From Holothuria scabra (taxonomy: Eukaryota > Echinodermata > Holothuroidea > Aspidochirotida > Holothuriidae): a stretch of DNA of 64,000 nt. The notes beneath the pieces were generated by a model, which was not told the DNA's origin, ran no database searches, and saw only the letters and a list, made by a program, of their open reading frames with translations. The position numbers and the translations under genes are program-made. This document shows positions 35,462 through 45,674 of this stretch, piece after piece (position 1 is the stretch's first letter; every line of letters begins with the position of its first letter). The stretch lies in NCBI GenBank assembly GCA_037179385.1, contig CM074187.1, forward strand, positions 42,628,879 through 42,692,878, given 5' to 3'.

Positions 35462-37022
35462 GGGATCATCTACTAAATATGACCAATCCACACACTAAAT
35501 ATGAGCACAGTCACATGTACCGTTCTTGGGATACGGTGTTTACGAAGTTTTGCCCTTTTGACCTCTCATGACCCCAAATGACCTTTGACCGCCACCAAAA
35601 ACAATAGGGATCATCTACTCAATATGGCCAATGCACACACCAAATATGAGATTAGTCACACTTACTCTTCTTGAGAATCCGTGTTTACAAGCAATTTCTA
35701 AGGAATTTACCTACTGACCTCTCGTGACCCCAAATGACCTTTGACCTCCATGAAAATCGATAGGGATCATCTACTCAATATGACCAACCTACACATTAAA
35801 TATAAGCATAGTCACATGTACCGTTCTCGAGATATCGTGTTTACGAAGTTTTGACCTTTTGACCTCTCATGACCCCAAATGACGTTTGATCTCCACGAAA
35901 ATCAATAGGGATCATCTACTCAACATGGCCAATGCACACACCAAACAGGAGATAAGTCACACTTACCCTTCTTGAGATACCGTGTTTACAAGCAATTTCT
36001 AGGGAATTTACCTATTGACCTCTCGTGACCCCAAATGACCTTTGACCTCCATGAAAATCGATAGGGATCATCTACTCAATATGACCAACCTACACACTAA
36101 ATATGAGCATAGTCACATGTACCGTTCTGGAGTTATCGTGTTTACGAAGTTTTGACCTTTTGACCTCTCGTGACCCCAAATGACCTTTGATCTCCACCAA
36201 AAACAATAGGGATCATCTACTCAACATGACCAACCTACACACCAAATATGAGCATAGTCACTGGTACCGTTCTTGAGTTATCGTGTTTATGAAGTTTTGA
36301 CCTTTTGACCACTGGTGACCCCAAATGACCTTTGATCTCCACGAAAATCAATAGGGATCATCTACTCAATATGGCCAATGCACACACCAAAGAGGAGATT
36401 AGTCACTCTTACCCTTCTTGAGATACCGTGTTTACAAGCAATTTCTAAGGAATTTACCTATTGACCTCTCGTGACCCCAAATGACCTTTGACCTCCACGA
36501 AAATCGATAGGGATCATCTACTCAATATGACCAAACCACACATTAAATATGAGCATAGTCACATGTACCGTTCTGGAGTTATCATGTTTACGAAGTTTTG
36601 ACCTTTTGACCTCTCGTGACCCCAAATGACCTTTGATCTCCACCAAAAACAATAGGGATCATCTACTCAATATGGCCAATGCACACACCAAACATGAGAT
36701 TAGTCACACTTTCCCTTCTTGAGATACCGTGTTTACAAGCAATTTCTAAGGAATTTACCTATTGACCTCTCGTGACCCCAAATGACCTTTGACCTCCACG
36801 AAAATCGATAGGGATCATCTACTCAATATGACCAATCCACACACCAAATATGAGCATAGTCACATGTACCGTTCTTGAGATATCGTGTTTACAAGGTTTT
36901 GACCTTTTGACCTCTCGTGACCCCAAATGACCTTTGATCTCCACCAAAAACAATAGGGATCATCTACTCAATATGACCAACCTACACACCAAATACGAGG
37001 TTAGTCACACCTACCCTTCTTG
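35462..37022 (+). repeat. Satellite core: eleven monomers alternating 145 and 156 bp
   Basis: GGGATCATCTACT occurs at 35462, 35607, 35763, 35908, 36064, 36209, 36354, 36510, 36655, 36811 and 36956. Spacings are 145, 156, 145, 156, 145, 145, 156, 145, 156 and 145, a 301-bp dimer with one phase break. Long monomers carry ACAAGCAATTTCTAAGGAAT where short ones carry ACGAAGTTTTGACCTTTTG. Every monomer has a TGACCTTTGA(C/T)CT-type motif. Confidence 0.95.
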
Positions 37023-37049
37023 AGATATCGTGTTTACAAGCCAAAGCGT

Positions 37050-37082
37050 CACATACACACACACACACACACATACACACGA
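37050..37082 (+). repeat. CA microsatellite
   Basis: An interrupted (CA)n run, ending ACATACACACGAC, directly follows the last satellite monomer. The 11.5-kb relative has a TG-rich microsatellite at the corresponding place, so this is a conserved part of the element. Confidence 0.85.
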
Positions 37083-37601
37083 CATCACCATCGCATAGAT
37101 TCCTTGCCTGCCTTCGGCAAGGAATCAAAAATGGCAAAATTCCGAAAATTGTCATTTTGCCGAGTTACTACATCTCGTCAGCATGGCAAAATTTGGAATT
37201 TTGTCAATTTGCCGAGTTAGAACATCTCGTCGAAATGGCAAAATTCGGAAAATCTGACATTTTGCCCAGAAAAAACATCTAGTCAAAACGGCAAAATTTG
37301 GAAGATTGCCATTTCGCCCAGTTAGAACCTTCCTGGCTCAATTGTATGGAAACGTTAAGGTGCCATAAAATTACGAATTTAGTCATCGCATTATCTTAAC
37401 ATTTTGCAACAAAATAATGAAATGAGTCTTATTATCTTAACATTTTGCATATAAATGATAAAATGCAAACGTACAATATTTCAACAGTTCAACATTTTTG
37501 CACTGAATTACTCACATATTGCAAGTAATAAATTTAGCATATTGTCAATTGGCAGAAAAATGACGAATTACGAATCTTCTTTTAATTCCTATTTCCACAT
37601 T

Positions 37602-38178
37602 TTAAAGGCATATTCTGGAGACAAAATTCGTTAAATTCAAAATAAGGAGAAAAATTTTCTCTTTCAGAAGGTAAAAATGGCATCTCCATAGCTTATACCG
37701 TTTGGAAGATACAAATTTTTTAAAGTATTGCCAATTTTTGGGGGGATTTGATGCATCATGGGAAATCTGTGATGTCATCGTGGCACATTAATTTTACATT
37801 GCATTCAATTTATTTATAATTATGATGCCGCTGCAGGCAATATTATGCAACATTGTTGGTTGTACTCAATTTATGGTGAAGGGTAATGCTAGATCTACAG
37901 GAAAAGATATTCAAATATTCCAGCAGTATCAAATTTTAAGGACAAACAGGATGTTCAATTATAAAGAAAAACAGAAGGAATTTGAAGCAATGTGCCCACA
38001 CATAACTTTTTGTGGCTTTATTGAAAAGCAGAGGTTTTTCAGCAAAAATAACCAATCTTTAAAGTGAGATATCTTGAGTTAGGGAAATAGTATTATGGTA
38101 GGGTTTGAGGGCATGGTGTGGAATTTTTTTGTTTTCCTTACAAAACAGAGGAAAAAATCCACAAGAGCATGCCTTTAA
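37602..38178. mobile_element. TTAA-type element nested in the fold-back centre
   Basis: TTAA at 37602-37605 and 38175-38178 flank a segment beginning AGGCATATTCTGGAG and ending AGAGCATGCCT; AGGCAT / ATGCCT are perfect inverted ends. The frame at 37822-38067 (81 residues) inside it shows no recognisable domain. It resembles F2 only in its first bases. Confidence 0.7.
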
Positions 38179-38930
38179 AGGGGTAGAATAAAGCGCGTCG
38201 TCATTACAACTAATACACATGTTTTCATAACGAAACATTTCTGTTTATCTGTTTGGGGCAATCTGACCTCTTGAGGCAGGAAGCGGGGATAAAACTTTCA
38301 GACTTCAGAGAGCCCCTGAAATTCGAATTTCGGGTGGGGGCAATCTCTTTCTTTCATTTTACTGTCTGAACAATTTTACCTTTTACTTTTTCCGGGGGCA
38401 CTTTTCCCCTTCCCCTCTTGCTATGCTTCTAGTGTGATATGTGTACAAGGTGTAGCAACATATAAGACCCTACAATTAAATCACTTCCTTTCTATTCACT
38501 GCTACGTTCTCAAAAGGACCCATATAATAGCTTTTTTTCGTTGTTATTGGGACGTTAATATCAGCAAAGTCTAAACGCCCTTAAAAATGGACACAACAGC
38601 TAAGTTTGTCATAATATCTACCTGAATGCTATACAAGTCCGGGCTTGGTTTAAGACAAAAGCAACAACTGGGATTTAATTACCCTTATAGAAGCAGGGTA
38701 TCTGAACCAGTGTTTAAGTTGAGACCAGCATATCCAAGACCGAGCCCAAAACGTGTCGAGACCGAGACCAGGGCAGAATTCGAGACCGAGACCGACAAAG
38801 TCCAAGACCGAGACTGAGACCGAATGTACATATTGCATTGAAAAATGAACTGTCCAAAATTTTGAATACTTTTTAGCATAATTTTATTACCTAATGATTC
38901 CACGGATTACATATTTCTTCTTCTTGTTCG
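38179..38930. other. Non-palindromic centre of the fold-back element, with GAGACC repeats
   Basis: No gene is seen. At about 38715-38822 a degenerate GAGACC / AAGACCGAG hexanucleotide repeat occurs; the open frames across it on both strands are repeat-driven. A similar but weaker run is at 28630-28700 and 29235-29330. Confidence 0.6.
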
Positions 38931-39840
38931 TAAAGCGCCTTCACTCATGATTGTACTATAAACTCACCAAATTGGGGAAAGAACATAACTATGATACAAA
39001 AAAATTGGTATACATGAGTAATTCATTGTCTGCAAAATGAGGAATAGGTGACATTCGTTGAATGCGTAATTCATCAATTTTCTGTGAAATTTTGAATCGT
39101 TGATATATTGTAAGTTTGCATTTCATCATTTTCTGCAAAATGCTAGGAAAATAAGTAAACACTTCATCATTTTGTGACTAAGTTCTTAACTTGATGGCAC
39201 CGTAATGCTTCCATAGAATTTCGCCGTTTAAACATGATGATCTAACTCGGCAAGATGGCAATTTTCTGAATTTTGCCATATTGACGAAAAGTTCTAACCC
39301 GGCAAAATGACATTTCCCTAAATATTGCCGTTTTGACGAGATGATCTAACTCGGCAAGATGACAATTTTTCGAATTTTGCCATTTTGACGAGAAGTTGTA
39401 ATTCGCCAATATGACATTTTTCTGAATTTTACGATTTTCACGAAATGTTTAAACTCGTTAAAATGTCATTTTTCTAAATTTTGCCATTTTGACGAGATGT
39501 TCAAACTCGCCAAAATGACATTCATCTTAATTTTGGCGTTTAGACGAGATGATCTATTTCGGCAAAATGACAATTTCCTGAATTCTGCCATTTTGACGAG
39601 ATGTTGTTACTCAACAAAGTGACAACTTTCTGAATTTTGTCATTTTGTAGAGATTTTTAAGTCGGCAAAATGACAACTTTCGGAATTTTAACGTTTTGAA
39701 AAGTTAATCAAAACGCCAAATTACGGATTTTTGTCATTTTGAAGACATAATTTTAGTCCTCAAAATGTTAATTTTACGAAAATTGTCACTTTGCCGAGAC
39801 AGTTCTTTTTTCTTTTGAGTGGCCCTTCTACGCTTCCGTA
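38931..39840. repeat. Right arm of the fold-back element (about ten 52-bp repeats)
   Basis: TCTAAC marks at 39241, 39293 and 39345 show the 52-bp period, and variants continue to about 39790. Sequence from 38990 to 39230 is the inverse of 37335-37560 in the left arm. The end hairpin CTACG-CTTC-CGTAG spans the element boundary with the first flanking G. Confidence 0.8.
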
Positions 39841-39990
39841 GTAATCACTGCTCTCCAATGAACATGTGTTCTCCCATATTTAGTACCCATCCTCTCAGAC
39901 GTGGATAAAGTGCGATATGAGAATACATAGACGGATTCACTGGATTGGGCGAAAAGTTAAAAAGAAAAATCAGGGAGTGACAAGGGCGAG

Positions 39991-41844
39991 AAAGACTTGC
40001 AAAGTGTAGGCAAGCATATGGCTCGGTGTAATTTTACACCCAACGTTCATAATGGATCCACAGGGATCAGCCCCGTATGACGCACATGGAATTCTGGGAA
40101 CCACGTCGGCAACTAATATGTGGTAAAATATGAATAAGGTGCATAATATCTCACATGCATGTGGGTTGCCCAAATGGGCCCATTATGAGTTTATCCAGCT
40201 AAATGAAATGTAATGCACGTGGCATCAAAGGTGCTTACAAATCTCATTAAGTTTGAATCGAGTTACCATGTATATACGTAATTGTATATGCCTAATCTAG
40301 TTTGCAATATGCCCCAACGAATTTTTCATTAGACCAAATAATTTCGGGTGCTGCAAAGGTGTATAACGCCCACTGCTTGTTACAGGCGCTCTTAGTACGA
40401 GGTTCCCCTTTGAGGACAAAATTCCACCTTGAAAGCTTGGCAACCAAGACTTCTTCGACCAAAGGTGACAAACTATAGGTCTCTGGTAGACATATGCACA
40501 TTTTATATTTGTATAGCTTAGATACAATTTAAACAAAATAAGAACAGAAGAATAGATGGTACACTGTCCGTCGTTACGTTGTCGGTGAAGAAAACCGTTT
40601 TTGTTTCTCGGCTAAACAAATTTTGCTAAATTCCCATTCCCATCTATTTTCATTGCAGAAAAGTTCTATCTTTTCACATATGCTATAGTGCACCAACAAA
40701 TTTAAAGAGAGGGGCAGGGCACCCCTCCCCTCAAACGCCTTCCCCAGGACGGCGGTCACACTCCAGACCCCCTGGAATAAATCCTGAATAAGCCCTTGTA
40801 GTTAAAGCAAATTGCATAAAATTACGTTTAAAGAGCACTGTAAAAATGTTCGTACATGCACAGAAAAAATAAAACATCACAAAAGAAATACGCATCAAGT
40901 GCTTTCAATTAGTTGAAAAAAAAGTCACAACATTTTCCCGCTTTACTTTTATTCTTCGTTACTTTTTCTCCTGCAAATGTTCAATTTTAGACATTTTCAC
41001 AGTGAGCCCTTCAAAATGTTTGGTCAGTGAACGCAAAGTCACTATTCACTTTATGATAGTCGTTGGGATTTCAGGCGACATATGTCGCCAGTAAGTCTAA
41101 GTTCAGTTCCTAGTTTTTGGACAAGCCCCAATTTTGAGCAGAATCTGTGGGAAGTTAGAAAAAGGATAAAAATGCGGACAAAACAAATTGTGCAGAACCA
41201 ATCCAAATGGTAATAAACACCCATTGTATGACATCAGATCCGACAGGTAAAAGGGAAGATCTTTTCCCAAAACTTTTCCAGTTCTTTCAACAAAGCCAAC
41301 TCGGCCCACCTTGAGACCAACACCTGCGGGCTCTCACAATTAGGCCTACTTGCGATTTCTAGCGACTACAAGAAGGTCACTTAGTGGGAAGTATTTGCTC
41401 GCAGATAGGCCCAAGTAGCCACATAAACTTGCAAGGAGTCACAAGAATTTAAACATGTTTAAAATTGGGTAAATTCTTTCAGTCAACTCGTGCTACTACC
41501 TACGTCGGAGCTCTACTAGCTGCACTGTGCATGGAAGCTCTCCTACTAAAAGAACATCTTTGGTCGCCGGCACTGAGGACTCAAAATCCTACGGTTTCTT
41601 CCCACATCCGGGCACAACTGTCTTTATGTCCTCCGCCACAAACATATCTAAGGCTATAAAATGCCGGGTACCCACTGTCATTGTGCTTGGTGCCCAGTAT
41701 AAGCAATGAAGTAGGAAAAGCAAGTCAGTGAGCCACCATTGGAAAAAGGCCTTGACGGTGCCTGCATCATCCAGTTTGTTAGAAACTGAGCCGTATAACC
41801 TCATTTTACTAACATTAGGCCTACGTTCTCGCATTAACTTCAAA
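39991..41844. other. No gene recognised
   Basis: No transposon ends or repeats with duplicated targets are visible. Open frames on both strands overlap at 41465-41849; that on the plus strand at 41527-41709 is compositionally protein-like but I recognise nothing in it. Confidence 0.5.
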
Positions 41845-42129
41845 CCCAATAAATACAGTTAGTCATCACCCAAAACAGTTCCAAACCTTCCAACTTACCC
41901 AACAGTCGTATACTCATATCTATACGTACATAATCATATTTTATTGCTTCAGGACGTACTGTGGTGAGCCTATACAATCATTACAAGGCATCATTGTGTA
42001 AAAAATACTCTCGGTATAGGGCTATAATAAACGCATTTCTGGACTTTTTTAGTTTGATGTCAATCAAAGCATCGGCAACCAATTTTGACACCCCTATTCA
42101 AAACTGTTGTGATGATTATTTGCCTTTAG
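41845..42129 (+). mobile_element. F2 MITE (diverged)
   Basis: F2 order is recognisable: CATCACCCAAAACAGTTCC, CCTTCCAACTTACC, TTATTGCTTCAGGACGTA, CTCTCGGTA, GATGTCAATCAAAG, and an end ATTTGCCTTTAG. The TTAA copies are both mutated. Confidence 0.6.
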
Positions 42130-43074
42130 GCCTAAATCCTCCATGCCGATTGATATCTTGTCTCAGTATAGTAGGGACCTTCATAGACACAAGAAAGCGC
42201 CTCATTATAGCCTACCATTTGTACCGCAGTATCGGAAAGAAGTTACCGGTTTTTACTCGACGTGAAACTAAGAAATAAGTTACAAGCAAAGGTACAATTT
42301 GTGGCGTATCATCTTAGTGAGTAGTCACAGAACGAAGAAAAATCTTTCAACATAAATAACAAACGTACATACCTTAATTGTACAGTATTTCAGAACTTTC
42401 CCCATGTTGGAAGATGTTCTAGAAAACTAAAAGTAAAACCATGGTCTTAACAGTGCTTCTATCCTTCAATTTGTGAGGCCACGAAAGACTTACTCGACAA
42501 ACAAGCTTTTGATCCAATACAAAAAGTACAAATAACTTTTATTACAGATAAACGCTGAAATCAACGGTGTAGTACTGAGTATTTCGCCTCGACTAAACAA
42601 TTGACGGAATCAACACTGATTTATTCACTCCCCGCTTCAGTGATGACCTTAACAGCCCCCTCGGAAATACACACTTGACAGCAAGTAATTGCGGAAACTG
42701 TAGAAGACCGCGTAGCTTGCGCGCCATTCATTTTGCTCAGGAAAAAGTATTACCTTTTTCAAAGGTAATACTTTCACGGATCAGGTTAAAAAAGATCGTA
42801 AACAAGTGTAGGTCGGCGGTGAGATTAGGCTTAAGATGCAGAAGCTCCTGTTTTTAAATAGCAGCTACATATCACCTTTATTTTTTTCTTCTTTTTCATC
42901 CAAGTTACTTTCATGACATTCCATGTCTTAGATATTGCTTAAAAAAGGTAGGGTAACAGTAACTCCAAGAAAATGTCATAATTTAGGAGGGAAGATATCC
43001 ACATGCTCCTAGTCCTAGACCACCGTCTCTTGGTTACACATATGGTACGTGTTTTACCAGTCGCACTTATGTTT
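42130..43074. other. No gene recognised
   Basis: Non-coding by inspection. A nearly perfect short inverted repeat, AAAGTATTACCTTT / AAAGGTAATACTTT, occurs at about 42742-42774. Confidence 0.5.
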
Positions 43075-43645
43075 TCAAACAAACACTAAAAGGGGAAGTT
43101 TAAGCAAAAATTTAATTTTCATATGTGAAAGACGGACAAAAGCTACACAGGTTGGTGATAGTTCGATTCAAATCGGACATGTATTTCTTGAGATATCAGT
43201 AAAAGAAGTCAGTGGATTTGTGTTCAAAAGTGAGTTTGAGGGCAGCAGAGCTTATATCACTTCCCCACATTGACAAGGAATACTTTGTTTCCCTTCTTTT
43301 TATCAGACTGTTGTGCTGACCTTGAAGTTAATAGGAGTATGACCTCCCTGTGGGAGATAAAAAGTTTGTAAAATTCTTATGCCACTTATGCAATCATATT
43401 TTAATAGTATGGGATTGTTGAGGAGAAAATCCAGTATAAAGTTTAAAGAAAAACAAAAGAATGCCCATTAATGTGGGGATGTGATGTCATATGTGCTTGC
43501 TTCAAGTTCACCTTTGTTGAAAATGTGACAACTTTACCTGTTCATATCTTGAGAACCACACATTGGATTTCAATGCAAATTTCACCAAAATGCTTAGAAT
43601 AAGCACCTCTCTAACATACCAAATCCTGTTGTGACCTTAAACCCT
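43075..43645 (-). repeat. F3 dispersed repeat, second copy
   Basis: Reverse complement of 12257-12830, collinear through its length. The end at 43630-43645 reads GTGACCTTAAA (inverse of TTTAAGGTCAC) and the other end AAAAGGGGAAGTTTAAG. Both copies keep the internal ATGTGATGTCATATGTG / inverse motif. Confidence 0.65.
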
Positions 43646-44222
43646 TCTTCTAAGTCCGGTTCTGTTACTCGTATACTGAGTTAAACTAGATTTGCGAGAT
43701 GTGCTGTGACTTGTTCCAAGAATGTGACCTAGGCCTATATTTTGTGCACCCTAACACTCTCTTCCGGCCGCAAGTAATTGAATGGAACTAATGCACGCAT
43801 GTTCTTTCCAATGAATTATCAGGTTAACTCTCTTACACATTTCCATATCTTCCAATTGGCGGTGGTACATTTTATCTGATAACTTTCCGATCATTGAGCA
43901 ATTTGTTAATTATTATTGAACGGTAAATTTTATTGCTAAATTGCTCCAAAACGACTGTTTACTATAGGTTATACTTACAACCTGCACGAAAAGTGGCATT
44001 TCCGATAGTCTGAGTTAGTTAAATGGTTTTTAACGATGTTCCGAGAGGTCGGGATTTTTCAAAAATTTCTGTATGCCCTTCACGAATTAATGTTGGCGCT
44101 AAGCTTAGAAAGTCCAAGGAAGTTTACCCCCTACCCTTTCGAAACTATGGATCTACGCCCGTTGTCAGTGAAAATTCTCTCTATAGCTCTTTGATCCAAA
44201 GTCACAGATTCCCGCATGATTT

Positions 44223-44484
44223 TTAAAGGGCGGGAGCAGTCATCCCAAATTGAAGAAGTGCAGTAGACTGTCCAGTTTCATGATTGGCTGTTGAGAGTCA
44301 TGTGACAATGTTTTTTTTCTCTTCAAATGTGAAATTTACCAGAAATAACTGCTTGCTTTATCTTGAATATGCAATAGTAAAGTCATAAAATGTAATTAAA
44401 GATACTTTGAAGAGAAATAAGATGAAAATATAGTTATTTAGCTTTTCTTCAAAATAAGTTTGGGGGACTGCTTTGTACCTTTCA
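44223..44484 (+). mobile_element. Chimeric F1 MITE bordering duplicated segment B
   Basis: The first about 175 bp match the F1 at 45451-45674 (shared variants GCTTGCTTTATCTTG and GCAATAGTAAAG). The last about 70 bp match the F1 at 32683-32943 (AAAATATAGTTATTTAGC and CTGCTTTGTACCTTTCA). The switch lies between about 44397 and 44430. Confidence 0.8.
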
Positions 44485-45447
44485 ATTATCTGGTGCTTGA
44501 TTTAAATCTAAATCTAACAAGTCACGAGTTAGAGAACCAATTAAACTGTTGATTGATGTACACAAGCAATACACTGATGGTACTGCCATAATACAATTGA
44601 ATGAACATAATGGAATCAGCTCAGATAATTAGAGCACTGTCTCAAAGATTGAAAGAGAGAGAAAGCGGGCAATGGGGATGTATCGGTAGCATAAGCAGGA
44701 TTTTTTGAAGGGGGGGGGTCATGCGATGTGTTCAGTGATCGCCGATCTGGGGGAGGGGTTTAAGGGGAGGGGGTTCCCCCCTTTGAAAACTTTGAAAACG
44801 ACCCTAGATGCAAAATGGTGCAAGATTTTCGACTTTGACGGGAACAGTGTTAAAAGTTGAATTGGGGTGGTTCATGAGAGTAAAACTGAAACTTCTGTGT
44901 CTTTACAGCCAGTTTCATTCCATTTACGCTACCTTTTGAAGTAAAAATTGTCATTATATTTGCACACTTTTAGGAGTCAAAATAAAAGAGCATCTATCGG
45001 TATGGGCGAGCGAGAGCATTTTAGTTGGCGGTTTTTTCTTGGCAACAAAACGTTATTCTGCAATAAGGATTACCTATAATCCGAGCGAGAGTGAAAACTT
45101 TCAGATTTTTTCCTTTAAAGAGTGAACAACATTGTGTTAGCAGGGAGGTGTTATTAGACGTTTTTTGCGGAGCTCGAAGCTTCGAAGTTTTGCCTTCTTT
45201 AAACAAATGTTTGAAGATATATGGAACTTTTATTGCAGAAAGCTTTTGATTCTGGGTTTCCTGTAAGGAAATTTGAAAAGCTGGGGATTACTGAAGAATC
45301 TGTTCTTCCTATTGGCAAACCTGAGAAGAATTGCACAGAGACTTTGCTACATAATGTTACCTAAAGGCTACGAAATGAAGCTCTCTGATAACATTTTTAA
45401 AGTTTCCGAAACTTTGTTGTCAAGAGCCTGCTTGTATTAGAAAAATA
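44485..45447 (+). repeat. Segmental duplication, copy B (about 960 bp)
   Basis: Near-identical to 32944-33906 in direct orientation. Differences include GTACACAAGC for GTACATAAGC, TTCGACTTTG for TTCGGCTTTG and CGAAGCTTCG for CGAAGCGTCG. It is flanked on both sides by portions of one F1 copy. Confidence 0.85.
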
Positions 45448-45450
45448 TTA

Positions 45451-45674
45451 GTCCAGACTGTCCAGTTTCATGATTGGCTGTTGGGAGTCATGTGACAATG
45501 TTTTTTTCTCTTCAAATGTGAAATTTACCAGAAATAACTGCTTGCTTTATCTTGAATATGCAATAGTAAAGTCATAAAATGTAATTAAAGATACTTTGAA
45601 GAGAAATAAGATGCAAATTGAGTTATTTAGCTTTTTCTTCGAAATAAGTTTGGGGGACTGCTCTTTACCTTTAA
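45451..45674 (+). mobile_element. F1 MITE lacking its first 40 or so bases
   Basis: Starts in mid-element at CCAGACTGTCCAGTTTC and runs to GACTGCTCTTTACCTTTAA. Bases 45456-45600 repeat 44268-44410 almost exactly. Confidence 0.8.

Larger units (their letters stand above)
35113..37124. mobile_element. Helentron-like (pearl/Tsp type) insertion in the left arm
   Basis: The 52-bp array is interrupted here by a left lead (AGCCAAAAGGCTTAGTGATT), a 145/156-bp satellite core, a CA microsatellite (37050-37082) and a right-terminal perfect 10-bp-stem hairpin, GATTCCTTGC with GCAAGGAATC (about 37098-37126). GATTCCTTGC also appears near the left end. Core tandem repeats, adjacent microsatellite and a terminal hairpin without a long target duplication match non-autonomous Helentrons. 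No Rep/helicase is encoded. Exact ends are uncertain by a few bases. Confidence 0.65.
34760..39840. mobile_element. 5.08-kb fold-back DNA transposon with 52-bp repeat arms
   Basis: The left terminus TACGAAAGCGTAGAAGGGCC and the reverse complement of the right terminus, TACGGAAGCGTAGAAGGGCC, differ at one base; pairing continues through the ACTC..AAGAACTG.CTCGGCAAAGTGAC part. The perfect 6-mer GTAATC flanks both sides (34754-34759, 39841-39846). Each arm consists of about 52-bp repeats followed by a further inverted segment (ATGGAAACGTTAAGGTGCC near 37346 against its inverse near 39200). The left arm is interrupted by a Helentron-like insertion and the centre by a TTAA element. No transposase is present. 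A 6-bp target with a TAY terminus would suit the IS3EU superfamily as I remember it; Polintons also use 6 bp but begin with AG. Confidence 0.85.

Noticed and set aside
34815..37330. CRISPR-like array of regularly spaced repeats
   Set aside because: The 52-bp units are continuous tandem palindromic repeats without unique spacers, mirrored in an inverted arm of a eukaryotic transposon.
38626..38903. Repetitive frames on both strands rich in E/T/R or S/V/L/G
   Set aside because: They are translations of a GAGACC-type simple repeat.
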